Of a stretch of 64,000 nucleotides of DNA, positions 8,942-17,943 are shown piece by piece. The notes beneath the pieces are model-generated. The model had not been told where the DNA came from, made no database searches, and saw nothing but the letters and a program-made list of their open reading frames with translations. Each line of letters begins with the position of its first letter. Position 1 is the first letter of the stretch. The stretch covers positions 51,674 through 115,673 of the forward strand of contig DRGL01000043.1 in the NCBI GenBank assembly GCA_011050085.1, read 5' to 3'. Both the position numbers and the translations under genes were made by a program. The stretch comes from Pricia antarctica. Lineage in GTDB: Bacteria; Bacteroidota; Bacteroidia; Flavobacteriales; Flavobacteriaceae.

Positions 8942-10525
8942 TTAGATTTTGGCGTCGGTATGTTTCCCGTTTACAATGCGTGAAAGACCTAAAGGATTTT
9001 CATCCTTTAAAGCATCTGGCAAAGATTCAGCTGGCCAGTTTTGAAATGAAACGGGCCTGACCCATCTTTTGGCAGCAGATGTCCCAACAGAAGTAAAACG
9101 ACTGTCCGTAGAAGCTGGAAAAGGACCACCGTGTTGCATTGATGGACAAACCTCTACACCGGTTGGAACCCCATTGAAAATTATTCGCCCTACCCTGCCC
9201 TGTAATGCATCAACAATTTTAGCGTACTTTTTGATTTCCTCTTCATTTCCCAAGATTGTTCCGGTCAATTGGCCTTCCAATTTGTCGAGTACCTGTTGCA
9301 ACTCGCTAGCATCGGCACAACGTACTACAATTGAAAATGGTCCGAATACCTCTTGATGCAATTTCGGATTTTTCAAGAAATTGGATCCGTTGACCGAAAG
9401 CACTTTTTGCTGCGCTACGTTCGGAGCAACATTCGATTCATAAGCGGCTACCGTGTCGGTTCCGCCTTGTACCGAAAGTTCCTTTTTTCCCTTTTCATAA
9501 TTTTTATGGATGTTCGGGTGCAGCATACAACTTGGTTCAAGCTTCTCGATTTCTTTTCCCAAAGTAGCGATGAACCCATCTAAACCTGTACTTTTTATGC
9601 CAATGATAAGGCCAGGGTTGGTACAGAACTGGCCAGCGCCCAACATAATAGAACCGGCATATTGCTTTGCCCAATCATCCCCTTTAGCCGCTAATGCGGA
9701 TGGTAGGATGATAACAGGATTTATACTACCCATTTCCGCAAATACCGGAATGGGCTCTTTGCGGTCGTTCGCCATTCTATAAAGTGCAGTACCTCCATTG
9801 ATACTTCCCGTAAACCCAACACCTTTGATTTTGGAATGCATTACCAGCTGCTGGCCTACCTCATTGCCACTGCTATTTAAGTTAGAAAAAACACCATCGG
9901 GCATACCAGTGCGTTCCGCAGCCTTGATAATGGCCGAAGAAATCAACTCTCCCGTTCCAGAGTGCATTGGATGACTCTTAACAATTACTGGACAACCGGC
10001 GGCCAAGGCACTGGCAGTATCGCCACCAGCTGTTGAAAAAGCGAAAGGAAAATTACTGGCTCCGAATACAGCTATAGGTCCTATCGGCAAAAGCATCTTG
10101 CGGATATCGATTTTCGGCATTGGCTCACGATCAGGCTGTGCCGTATCGATTGTCGCCTCGACCCATGAGCCTTCCTTTAGCAAAGTGGCAAAAGCGCGCA
10201 TTTGACCTATGGTACGCCCACGCTCACCATTGGCACGGCCTTCCGGCAAACCTGATTCTTTCGTGTAAGCTTGGATTAATGGGTCACCCAAAGCTTCGAT
10301 CTCATCGGCAATAGCTTCCAAAAACGTTGCTTTTTTTGCACCTGAAAACATTTTATATACCTGAAAGGCATCATGCGCCTTATCTGCGGCAGCATCAATT
10401 TCTTCCTTCGTCGCTTGATGAAAAACCCATTCCGTATCGGAGTTTTGTTTCGGGTCAAAAGTATGGTAGGTATCGCTGCCTTTTGCAGATAGTTCTTTTC
10501 CGATGTAATTTTTTCCAGTAATCAT
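8942..10525 (-). CDS. Aldehyde dehydrogenase, 2-oxoglutarate semialdehyde type
   Basis: A 527-residue NAD(P)-dependent aldehyde dehydrogenase. Visible sites are GASNFPFAFSTAGGDTASAL (cofactor fold, about residues 155-174), GFTGS (237-241), the general base Glu264 in AEMGSINP, and the nucleophile Cys301 in GAGQFCTNPG. This variant set resembles KGSADH of hydroxyproline and sugar-acid pathways. Here it would oxidise 2-oxoglutarate semialdehyde to 2-oxoglutarate, feeding the TCA cycle. It lies between the deaminase that makes the semialdehyde (281 bases upstream) and the DUF885 peptidase (four bases downstream). Confidence 0.9.
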   Translation of the reverse strand: MITGKNYIGKELSAKGSDTYHTFDPKQNSDTEWVFHQATKEEIDAAADKAHDAFQVYKMFSGAKKATFLEAIADEIEALGDPLIQAYTKESGLPEGRANGERGRTIGQMRAFATLLKEGSWVEATIDTAQPDREPMPKIDIRKMLLPIGPIAVFGASNFPFAFSTAGGDTASALAAGCPVIVKSHPMHSGTGELISSAIIKAAERTGMPDGVFSNLNSSGNEVGQQLVMHSKIKGVGFTGSINGGTALYRMANDRKEPIPVFAEMGSINPVIILPSALAAKGDDWAKQYAGSIMLGAGQFCTNPGLIIGIKSTGLDGFIATLGKEIEKLEPSCMLHPNIHKNYEKGKKELSVQGGTDTVAAYESNVAPNVAQQKVLSVNGSNFLKNPKLHQEVFGPFSIVVRCADASELQQVLDKLEGQLTGTILGNEEEIKKYAKIVDALQGRVGRIIFNGVPTGVEVCPSMQHGGPFPASTDSRFTSVGTSAAKRWVRPVSFQNWPAESLPDALKDENPLGLSRIVNGKHTDAKI

Positions 10526-10806
10526 ATTAGTTCACTTATTTTGAGTTCTTCGCTAAGATAATGGAAGCGAAGGAGAAATGCTGTTAATGCCGTTTTAAGA
10601 TTGATAGATAAATTATAGCCAAGATGATAGAATCTATTAAATCAAAAACTATATGACCAAGCACAACTTCCGCGTTCCGCATTCACCGTTGTTGATACCG
10701 ACCCTGCGCGAAAACCAAAGTACTTGACCGCTCCGCTGTCTGCTAACTGATTTGAAAATCAAAAGATTCCATCGTTTAAGCTGTTCAACACCTTAGTATC
10801 AATCTT

Positions 10807-11748
10807 CTAAACCAAGTCCAGATTTCCATTAGGTTTTAAATTCTTATAATCTGGCAAGTTCGGCCGGGTCTTTAGGGAATCGTTGATAACCTTTAGCACG
10901 CGTTCTCGCTCCTTGCCCTGTAATTCAAGTCTGGGCTTTCGAACAGTTTCTGTACCGATGCCGGTTGCTACCTCTGCCAATTTGATGTTCTGCACCAGTT
11001 GCGGACTGATGTCCAGCTCTAACAAGGGCAAGAACCATCTATAAATTGCTGTAGCTTCTTTGGCATACCCGGCCTTGGCCAATTCATATATAGCTACAGT
11101 TTCGGCAGGAAACGCACAAACCAGACCGGCTACCCAACCATCGGCACCGATAAGAAGGCTTTCCAGGGCCAGGGGATCAACCCCGGTCAACACCTTTAGG
11201 CGTTCTCCAAAACGGTTCTGTAATCTTCCGATATTTATAATGTCACGGGTAGATTCCTTTACAGCTTGAATGTTATCAAGTTTCAAGAGCTCTTCAAACA
11301 TATCAGGGGTAACCTCGATTTTATAATCTACCGGATTGTTATAGATCATTACCGGTAAATTGGTACTAGTGGCAATATCCTTAAAATAGGTTACCGTCTC
11401 TTGATCCGTTGACTTATAGCGCATCGGCGGTAATATCATTAAGGCATCAGCGCCATTCTTTTGGGCTTTTTGCGCTTCAGCAATGGCCACTTTGGTAGAT
11501 TGTTCCGCAATGGTCATGACCACCGGAATTTTTTTGTCGACCATCTTAGCGGTCAACTTAATAAGTGTTACTTTTTCTTCGGACGTCAATGTGCTGGCCT
11601 CTCCCAAAGAACCCCCCAATACTATACCATGAACCCCGGCATCTATTTGTGCCTCAATATTTTTCCTGAACATTTTCAGGTCTAAAGTATCATTATCGTT
11701 AAATTTTGTAGTTACTGCAGGCATTACACCTTTCCATTCGAATTGCAT
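10807..11748 (-). CDS. Dihydrodipicolinate synthase-family lyase, likely 1-pyrroline-4-hydroxy-2-carboxylate deaminase
   Basis: A 313-residue TIM-barrel of the DapA/NAL superfamily. The Schiff-base lysine is Lys164 in AVKESTRD, and the conserved Tyr136 lies in MIYNNPVDY; the N-terminal GGSLGEAS corresponds to the family's substrate-carboxylate loop. In hydroxyproline pathways this fold deaminates and dehydrates 1-pyrroline-4-hydroxy-2-carboxylate to 2-oxoglutarate semialdehyde, which the next gene's product oxidises. It is the first gene of the minus-strand operon, divergent from the AraC regulator with 158 bases between the start codons. A TATTTTTG box lies 25 bases upstream of its ATG (11773-11780), without a clear -33 element. 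Confidence 0.87.
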   Translation of the reverse strand: MQFEWKGVMPAVTTKFNDNDTLDLKMFRKNIEAQIDAGVHGIVLGGSLGEASTLTSEEKVTLIKLTAKMVDKKIPVVMTIAEQSTKVAIAEAQKAQKNGADALMILPPMRYKSTDQETVTYFKDIATSTNLPVMIYNNPVDYKIEVTPDMFEELLKLDNIQAVKESTRDIINIGRLQNRFGERLKVLTGVDPLALESLLIGADGWVAGLVCAFPAETVAIYELAKAGYAKEATAIYRWFLPLLELDISPQLVQNIKLAEVATGIGTETVRKPRLELQGKERERVLKVINDSLKTRPNLPDYKNLKPNGNLDLV

Positions 11749-11864
11749 GTTACGCTATTTTGAGATTAAGTTCAAAAATAAATCAGAATGCAACGGATGT
11801 ATTATCGAATTTTATCCAAAGCTGAGCGTATCTTAACCGGTTTTCGGTAGATTCTAATAGATTT

Positions 11865-11888
11865 GCATTTATATTTGCACATAAATGC
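11865..11888. promoter_or_regulatory. Inverted repeat over the araC-side -7 box
   Basis: The eight-base arms GCATTTAT (11865-11872) and ATAAATGC (11881-11888) are perfect inverted copies with an eight-base spacer. The repeat overlaps a TATATTTG box (11870-11877), a match to the Bacteroidota -7 element for the AraC gene starting at 11907. A binding site for the adjacent AraC protein or another repressor is plausible. There is no direct evidence of binding, and AT-rich DNA gives such arms by chance fairly often. Confidence 0.4.
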
Positions 11889-11906
11889 CGTTTCAGTCCA
11901 GTATAT

Positions 11907-12746
11907 ATGAAAGTCTTTCCGTTTCAGATTCCCAAGCCTCTTCACGAAAACCTGATTGTTCAAGAAGATAGGCAAGCACAATTTTACGGTCAATTGCACC
12001 AACATAAGGAACTACAGCTAAGCCTTGTCTTACTTGGAAAAGGAAAATTGATAGTGGGCGACAGCATACATCCTTTTGAGTGCGGTGACTTTTTTGCCAT
12101 CGCTGCCAATAGTCCACATCTTTTCAGCAATGAACCCAGCGAAGATGGCGTTCACATGGTTACCTTGTTTTTTACGGATAAAACTTTCGGTGATAATTTT
12201 TTCGAGCTTCCAGATTTGGCCCAATTGCGTTCTTTTTTTAAGATGGCCAAGGTGGGTTTTCGTTTGCTCTCACATCGAAAATCGATTACCCAACTAATGC
12301 TTCATATCGTAGCATCAGACAAACTTGATCGTTTTATTGGGTTACTCAATATATTAAAAGTGTTGGGGTCTGCCAGAAAGCAGCCCTTGACCCGGTTTTT
12401 ATATACTAGGGAGATTGGTATCAGTGAAGGGCAGCGTATGCAATCGATTTTTGAGTACACAATCAAGAATTTCCAAGAAGAAATTACTCTTGAAAAAGCT
12501 TCCAACATTGTTCATATGTCTACAAATGCTTTCTGCCGTTTTTTCAAACAGCGTACGAATAAAACCTACTTTCAATTCTTGATCGAATTACGCGTTGAAC
12601 ATGCTTGTCAATTATTGCTAAATGAGGAAAAAGAAGTGTCTATGATGGAAATTTCAGAACGATCAGGATTTTCTTCCATTTCGAACTTTAACCGTCAGTT
12701 CAAGAAATTAAAAGGTGTTGTGCCAACTATATATGCCCATCAATAG
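11907..12746 (+). CDS. AraC-family transcriptional regulator, probable regulator of hydroxyproline catabolism
   Basis: A 279-residue regulator. The first half looks like a cupin-type sensing domain (HQHKELQLSLVLLGKGKLIV, GDFFAIAANSPH). The last 100 residues hold two helix-turn-helix motifs: EEITLEKASNIVHMSTNAFC, then MEISERSGFSSISNFNRQF, the second being the typical AraC signature. It is transcribed away from the hydroxyproline operon, the usual arrangement for a local activator. The effector is presumably hydroxyproline or a pathway intermediate; that is inferred from position only. The start ATG fits the spacing from the -7-like box at 11870. Confidence 0.88.
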   Translation: MKVFPFQIPKPLHENLIVQEDRQAQFYGQLHQHKELQLSLVLLGKGKLIVGDSIHPFECGDFFAIAANSPHLFSNEPSEDGVHMVTLFFTDKTFGDNFFELPDLAQLRSFFKMAKVGFRLLSHRKSITQLMLHIVASDKLDRFIGLLNILKVLGSARKQPLTRFLYTREIGISEGQRMQSIFEYTIKNFQEEITLEKASNIVHMSTNAFCRFFKQRTNKTYFQFLIELRVEHACQLLLNEEKEVSMMEISERSGFSSISNFNRQFKKLKGVVPTIYAHQ

Positions 12747-12916
12747 GTTATTGAAACTCCACTTCCAAATAATAGATTCACGTTGATTGATGGAGACCTA
12801 AGCGTTGCACAAAGCTCGCACCTAAAAGGCAAATAATCATCAAATTCAAAAGTTTATCATACCGCCAAGATGTTCCTTTAGTTTTCCTATTTTTGCCCCT
12901 ATTGTAAAAAAATTAT

Positions 12917-14485
12917 ATGAAAAACTTAGCATTTTTGGCACTAGGGCTAGCCTTTGCCTGTAATTCTTCACAACCCACGGTATCGGAATCGGCAGAAAAA
13001 CCCGTTTCAAAAATTGCCGCCGATCCTACCACATATGCCGAAAGTATTACTGAAGCTGAATTAAAAGAGCATCTATACACCTATGCCTCGGATGAATTCG
13101 AAGGTAGGGAAACAGGCGAACCGGGCCAGAAAAAGGCCGTTGAGTACCTTAAGTCCGAATATGAGCGTCTCGGCATACCCGCAGCACAGGAAGATGGGAA
13201 CTATTTTCAAAAAGTACCCATGGAAGTTAGTCAATTGCCAACTGGGTCTGTTACGGTGAACGGTAAAGAATATCCTTTAGGAGAGGGGCTTTTGACGTTC
13301 TCAAAAGTAGAAGGCACCTATGACAATATCGTTTATGTAGGCTATGGTATAGAAGAAGGTGAGTATTCCGATTATAAGGGATTGGATGTTAAAGGAAAAG
13401 TAATCTTAATTAAGGCGGGAGAACCCAAAAACCAAGATGGTACTTATACGCTATCGGGCTCAGATGAAAAATCAATGTGGAGTAACATGTCCGAATCCAT
13501 AGGGAAACGGATGGAGCTTGCCTCGAGCAAAGGAGCCTCAGCAGTTTTCTATTTTGACGAGAGCAATTTTGGACGGTTTAAAAGCCGTTTCGATTCTATG
13601 AAGAACAACGATAGTGGCAGAATGCAATTAGCAGACGATGAGGAAGCAGGTTTTGCCAATTTCTTTATAGACAGAAACCTTGCGAAAGCAATATTTGCAG
13701 ACATCGAAGAGAGTAATACACCCAAAGTATTACCGGTTAAATTGACCATTGCGGTTAAAAGTGAGAATAAACAGGTAAATTCTGAGAACGTTGTTGCCAT
13801 TATTAAAGGTTCTGAGAAACCAGAAGAATATTTGATAATATCTTCACATCTGGATCATATCGGTATTTCAGCCGATGGTCAAATTAATAATGGTGCCGAC
13901 GACGATGGTTCCGGTACGGTCGCTCTATTAGAAATTGCAGAGGCATTCAAAGAGGCGGCAGATGCGGGACAAGGACCCAAAAGATCTGTGGTGTTTCTTC
14001 ACGTTACTGGAGAGGAAAAAGGGCTATTGGGATCCCGCTACTACACTGATTTTGATCCCATATTTCCTTTGGAAAATACGGTTGCAGACCTCAACATAGA
14101 TATGATCGGACGTATCGATCCAAAATATGAAGGCAATCGCAATTACCTTTATTTGATCGGTTCAGACAAACTTAGTTCAGAGCTTCACGAACTATCCGAG
14201 GCGGTTAATGAAAAATATGCCAATATCGAATTCGACTATACGTTCAATGACGAAAATGATCCAAACCGTTTCTACTATCGTAGCGACCACTACAATTTCG
14301 CTAAGAACAATATTCCCATAATCTTTTATTTCAATGGTACGCATGCCGACTATCACAAACCCAGTGATACGGTAGATAAAATTAATTATGACCTTTTGGA
14401 AAATCGTACCAGGCTTATATTTTACACGGCTTGGGAAGTGGCGAATCGCCAGCAGCGCTTAGTCGTCGATAAAGCGAGCAAATAA
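12917..14485 (+). CDS. M28 family metallopeptidase, lipoprotein
   Basis: A 522-residue exported aminopeptidase-like protein. The signal peptide ends in a lipobox, LAFAC, with Cys15. After a PA-like insert region the M28 zinc residues appear in order: His in SSHLDHIG (about residue 311), Asp in NNGADDDGSG, Glu-Glu in TGEEKGLLGS, Asp in LNIDMIGR, and His in HADYHKPSDT near the end. It probably trims peptides in the periplasm or at the cell surface. A TATTTTTG box at 12888-12895 precedes the start. It lies beyond the AraC gene next to the hydroxyproline operon, so a role in supplying peptides to that pathway is possible but unproven. Confidence 0.9.
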   Translation: MKNLAFLALGLAFACNSSQPTVSESAEKPVSKIAADPTTYAESITEAELKEHLYTYASDEFEGRETGEPGQKKAVEYLKSEYERLGIPAAQEDGNYFQKVPMEVSQLPTGSVTVNGKEYPLGEGLLTFSKVEGTYDNIVYVGYGIEEGEYSDYKGLDVKGKVILIKAGEPKNQDGTYTLSGSDEKSMWSNMSESIGKRMELASSKGASAVFYFDESNFGRFKSRFDSMKNNDSGRMQLADDEEAGFANFFIDRNLAKAIFADIEESNTPKVLPVKLTIAVKSENKQVNSENVVAIIKGSEKPEEYLIISSHLDHIGISADGQINNGADDDGSGTVALLEIAEAFKEAADAGQGPKRSVVFLHVTGEEKGLLGSRYYTDFDPIFPLENTVADLNIDMIGRIDPKYEGNRNYLYLIGSDKLSSELHELSEAVNEKYANIEFDYTFNDENDPNRFYYRSDHYNFAKNNIPIIFYFNGTHADYHKPSDTVDKINYDLLENRTRLIFYTAWEVANRQQRLVVDKASK

Positions 14486-14539
14486 AAAAAGAAGTTTGAA
14501 AAAAGGATGCTAAAACCTGAAAAATAACATTCCTTTTAA

Positions 14540-14571
14540 TTTGAAAGATCGCTCAAAAAAAATTAACTTTG
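14540..14571 (+). promoter_or_regulatory. Bacteroidota-type promoter of tRNA-His
   Basis: TTTG at 14540-14543 and TAACTTTG at 14564-14571 are separated by 20 bases, an exact fit to the Bacteroidota housekeeping consensus. The expected transcription start lies a few bases ahead of the tRNA at 14585. Confidence 0.7.
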
Positions 14572-14584
14572 CGCCTTCTTAAAC

Positions 14585-14659
14585 GGTGGTTGTAGCTCAG
14601 CTGGTTAGAGCGCTTGATTGTGGTTCAAGAGGTCGCCGGTTCGAAACCGGTCTTCCACC
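14585..14659 (+). tRNA. tRNA-His (GTG anticodon)
   Basis: A full cloverleaf can be drawn. The D arm is GCTC..GAGC. The anticodon stem is CTTGA/TCAAG around the loop TTGTGGT (anticodon GTG). The T arm is GCCGG TTCGAAA CCGGT. The additional 5' G at position -1 (14585), characteristic of tRNA-His, faces C73. CCA is not encoded (CAG follows). The acceptor stem GTGGTTG/CTTCCAC has two adjacent T-T oppositions at positions 5-68 and 6-67, noted as a finding. Confidence 0.95.
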
Positions 14660-14673
14660 CAGATAGTTGATGT

Positions 14674-14703
14674 AAGCCCCATTCTTGGTAATGGGGCTTT
14701 CTT
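14674..14703 (+). terminator. Rho-independent terminator after tRNA-His
   Basis: AAGCCCCATT (14674-14683) and AATGGGGCTT (14690-14699) form a ten-pair stem with a six-base loop, followed by a T-rich stretch. Its position 15 bases after the tRNA makes termination of the tRNA transcript very likely. Confidence 0.85.
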
Positions 14704-14731
14704 AATTTACCCCCATGAACTATGATAGTTA

Positions 14732-14774
14732 AGGGTTTAGTGAACAGGGTCTTAGTGAAAAGGTGTTAATGAAA
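14732..14774. repeat. Three imperfect 14-15 base tandem units
   Basis: Units AGGGTTTAGTGAAC (14732), AGGGTCTTAGTGAAA (14746) and AGGTGTTAATGAAA (14761) follow one another. They lie in the region of about 320 bases between the tRNA terminator and the histidine kinase, which otherwise holds no gene I can see. They could be an array of protein-binding sites or a decayed repeat; no function can be read from the sequence. Confidence 0.4.
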
Positions 14775-15019
14775 AGTGTATAGCAATCAACTAGCAAATT
14801 GAGATTTTTTCTTCTTCGATAGAAGAGATTTATTCTTTACTTATACTTCAATTTTTGATTAAATCATCTATCACCTTATGTAACAATCGAATATCTTCAA
14901 AAATACGATGAAATACATCTTTTTGTGGGTAAAACCAACAAAATACTGAGTTTCACAACAAAAGTTGAGGAAACTCGCCTTCACATTCTAATTTAGTTGC
15001 TTAATAAATAGTTTAGAAT

Positions 15020-17110
15020 ATGCCTTTTGTCAAAGCTTACTTTTTGACCCCTATCATCTTTTGGAAGAAGCATATGTTTTTGCTTGGGTTTATTCTATGC
15101 ATCCCAATTCACCTTACAGCACAACAAAATGTAAAGGATAGCTTAAAGGAGCAGATTGAAAAAAGGAAATCACAGGCAAAATTCAGTATTAAAGATACCT
15201 TATACATTGATCTGGTGAACGCTCTTGCCGAGGAGATGCGATATTATAAAAGCGATAGTCTATTTGAGCTATCGAAACAAGCTCTAGACCTAAGTACTTC
15301 TGTAGGATATAAAATCGGAGAAAATACCGCTTTAATGAACCTTGGACTTTATTATTCGGATAAGGGAATGCACGAAAAGGGGATTACTTACTTTGAAAAA
15401 TCCTTAGCCCTTGGCAAGAGCACCAATAACGAGCTTCTTATTTTAGATTCCCAGAACAATCTTGCGGGGGAATACGGTTACAAAGGCGACTACGCCAAAG
15501 CTCTGACAGGCTATCTCGAAGGGATTGAAACGGCCACCTCATATGACAATACAACAATGTTGTCGATAATGAACGAGAATATTGCCAACCTGTATATCTC
15601 ACAAAAAGATTACGTTCAAGCGCTTGAATTCTATGAAAAAGTAAAAAAAATAAATCTCGATATAGGTAACGAGATTTTTTCGGCTGAAACCACGAGTAAT
15701 ATTGCATCTCTATATGCGGATATGGGACAGTTAGATTATGCCATGTATAATGCCAATAGCAGTATAACGGTGTTTGAGAAAAATGAAATTATGGATTGGC
15801 TTGCCTTCGCTTATGAAATTAAAGGCAAAATCTATCTTAAGGAAAAGAAGTTTAAATGGGCTATTTATTGGTACAACCAGAGCGAAATGCTCCACGGGAA
15901 TTTAGACGATGAACGCGGAAAAATCGATATGCTCAATGGTATGGCAGAAGCCTATCTCGGACTCCATCAAGACAATCTTTCAGAGCAATACGCCCTTCAG
16001 GCGTTCGAAGTTTCAGACCGTTTGAAATTTAAAGAGGGCAAACAGAAATGCGCAAAGACACTCTATAAGATCAACAAGAATAAACGCGATTTTGCAAAAG
16101 CACTATCCTACCATGAGCTTTATCAGACTATATCGGATACACTATCACGAAATGAGAATAAAAAAAGCCTTACCATGCTCAAAACAAAATTGGAGCACGA
16201 GAAGCAAAAAGAAGATTTAATCGAAGAAAATACGAAGCAGTTAGCCCAACAGCGAAACTATGTCAATGCTGCGTTAGCCATTCTTTTAATTTTTGTAGTC
16301 GTAACATTTTTGGTACGACGCAGCGAAAAAATTCAAAAAAATCTTAACATCGCGCTCAAAGAGAAAACGGTCAATCTTGAAAACACGGATAGGGAATTAC
16401 GAGATATCAACCTTACTAAAGATAAACTATTCTCAATAATTGGCCACGATCTTCGTGGGCCGATAGGTGCGTTTCAAGGTTTGCTAAAACTTTTTAAAGA
16501 GGGCGATATCGGACAGGCGGAATTTCTGGAATTCGTACCCAAACTCAGAAACGACATCGATCATATTTCCTTTACCTTGAACAACCTTCTAACTTGGGGT
16601 CATACCCAGATGAACGGTGCGGTCACAAAACCTTCAGTGGTTTCGTTAGGGTCTGTAGTCAAAGACAATATGAATCTTTTGTCTGAAATTGCAGAGAACA
16701 AATCCATCAAATTAGTGAGTCAGATTACTATGAATACTATGGTTTGGTCTGATAGTGATCAAATCGATATCGTAGTTCGAAACCTTATTAGCAACGCTCT
16801 AAAATTTACCCCAGAAAATGGTATGGTCACCGTCTCGGCCCAAGAGAAAAAAGAAAATTGGCAGGTAAGCATACGGGATACCGGAATAGGTATGGACGAG
16901 AAAACGATAGAAAGAATATTTGCAATCAACACCACACATACAACTTACGGCACGAACAATGAAAAAGGAACAGGCCTCGGACTCTCATTGTGTAAGGAAA
17001 TGGTCGAAAAAAATGGGGGTAAAATTTGGGTGGAGAGTCTGCTCAGAAAGGGCAGCACATTTCATTTTACAGTGCCTAGGGCGAAAAAATCGTACCGGCA
17101 AACAGGATAG
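15020..17110 (+). CDS. TPR-containing membrane sensor histidine kinase
   Basis: A 696-residue two-component sensor. An N-terminal signal segment (MFLLGFILCIPIHLTAQ) is followed by about 350 residues of tetratricopeptide repeats, presumably periplasmic. A coiled segment and one transmembrane helix (AALAILLIFVVVTFLV, about residue 420) come next. The kinase core has His476 in IIGHDLRGPIGAF, the N box RNLISNALKFT, the G1 box DTGIGM and the G2 box GTGLGLSL. An alternative start at 15074 would put the signal peptide at the very N-terminus. No response regulator is adjacent, so the partner is encoded elsewhere. The stimulus is unknown. Confidence 0.9.
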   Translation: MPFVKAYFLTPIIFWKKHMFLLGFILCIPIHLTAQQNVKDSLKEQIEKRKSQAKFSIKDTLYIDLVNALAEEMRYYKSDSLFELSKQALDLSTSVGYKIGENTALMNLGLYYSDKGMHEKGITYFEKSLALGKSTNNELLILDSQNNLAGEYGYKGDYAKALTGYLEGIETATSYDNTTMLSIMNENIANLYISQKDYVQALEFYEKVKKINLDIGNEIFSAETTSNIASLYADMGQLDYAMYNANSSITVFEKNEIMDWLAFAYEIKGKIYLKEKKFKWAIYWYNQSEMLHGNLDDERGKIDMLNGMAEAYLGLHQDNLSEQYALQAFEVSDRLKFKEGKQKCAKTLYKINKNKRDFAKALSYHELYQTISDTLSRNENKKSLTMLKTKLEHEKQKEDLIEENTKQLAQQRNYVNAALAILLIFVVVTFLVRRSEKIQKNLNIALKEKTVNLENTDRELRDINLTKDKLFSIIGHDLRGPIGAFQGLLKLFKEGDIGQAEFLEFVPKLRNDIDHISFTLNNLLTWGHTQMNGAVTKPSVVSLGSVVKDNMNLLSEIAENKSIKLVSQITMNTMVWSDSDQIDIVVRNLISNALKFTPENGMVTVSAQEKKENWQVSIRDTGIGMDEKTIERIFAINTTHTTYGTNNEKGTGLGLSLCKEMVEKNGGKIWVESLLRKGSTFHFTVPRAKKSYRQTG

Positions 17111-17190
17111 CCTAGAAAATAAATTGAACTAGCATATTGACGAAAAAGTCAATCACGATTTTGCTCTACTTAGCCTATACTCCATCCTAT

Positions 17191-17913
17191 TTAATTTAAG
17201 GCTTCCAAAGAATCAACGGCTATAGTCCGTTCTACAGTGAATCCCTCACCATACTCTACGCCTACCAGTCTCCCTAAATCCTTGGCGCGATATCTCACAC
17301 TATCAAGAAAGTTCTTACTTGAAATAGGGGTTTCGGGCTCTTTACTGTTCGGGTCGTGAAACTGGGAGGAATAAGCAAGAATTGCCTCTGTTTTTTTCTC
17401 TATATAACCAGTGACATCAACCACGAAATCAGGCTCAATATTTTTCCATTGAATATAATGATAAACCAATTTTGGTCGCCACGGAAGTTGAACACCGCCA
17501 TTGGGTTCCAGTTCTGTCTCAATTTTAATCAATCCGCTTAAAAAACAAGCATCGCTCACCAATTTACTGCCCTTACCATGATCTATATGCCGGTCGTCAA
17601 TGGCATTGCACAAAACGGTATCAGGTCGATATTTACGCAACATACGGATGATATCCAATTGGTGCTCTTTATCATTTACAAAGAATCCGTCGTCGAATCG
17701 TAGATTTTCACGCGCCGTAACGCCTAATATTTTTGCGGATTTGCTTGCTTCTTCATCTCGGATTTCGGCAGACCCCCTAGTGCCCAATTCACCTCGGGTC
17801 AAATCAATGATACCTACTTTCTTTCCATTGGCAATCTCTTTGGCGATTGTCGCGCCAGCTCCAAGTTCGGCATCATCGGGATGGGAGCCAAATACTAATA
17901 TGTCTAATTTCAT
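17191..17913 (-). CDS. bshB1: Bacillithiol biosynthesis deacetylase BshB1
   Basis: A 240-residue PIG-L/LmbE-fold deacetylase. The metal site HPDDAELGAG begins at His11, with a further DDRHIDHG motif about residue 112. The N-terminus LDILVFGSHPDD and the segment DLTRGELGTRGSAE are characteristic of the BshB1 subgroup, which removes acetate from GlcNAc-malate in the synthesis of the low-molecular-weight thiol bacillithiol. It starts 30 bases after the stop of a trans-sulfuration enzyme on the same strand; that links cysteine supply with a cysteine-containing thiol. This is the small cytoplasmic relative of the large secreted PIG-L protein at 26424. Confidence 0.9.
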   Translation of the reverse strand: MKLDILVFGSHPDDAELGAGATIAKEIANGKKVGIIDLTRGELGTRGSAEIRDEEASKSAKILGVTARENLRFDDGFFVNDKEHQLDIIRMLRKYRPDTVLCNAIDDRHIDHGKGSKLVSDACFLSGLIKIETELEPNGGVQLPWRPKLVYHYIQWKNIEPDFVVDVTGYIEKKTEAILAYSSQFHDPNSKEPETPISSKNFLDSVRYRAKDLGRLVGVEYGEGFTVERTIAVDSLEALN

Positions 17914-17943
17914 TTCAATCGTAATTGTAAAGCACAGCTAATA

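Noticed and set aside
17136..17153. Hairpin ATTGAC/GTCAAT between the histidine kinase and bshB1
   Set aside because: Only six pairs and no T tract directly after it; too weak to call a terminator.
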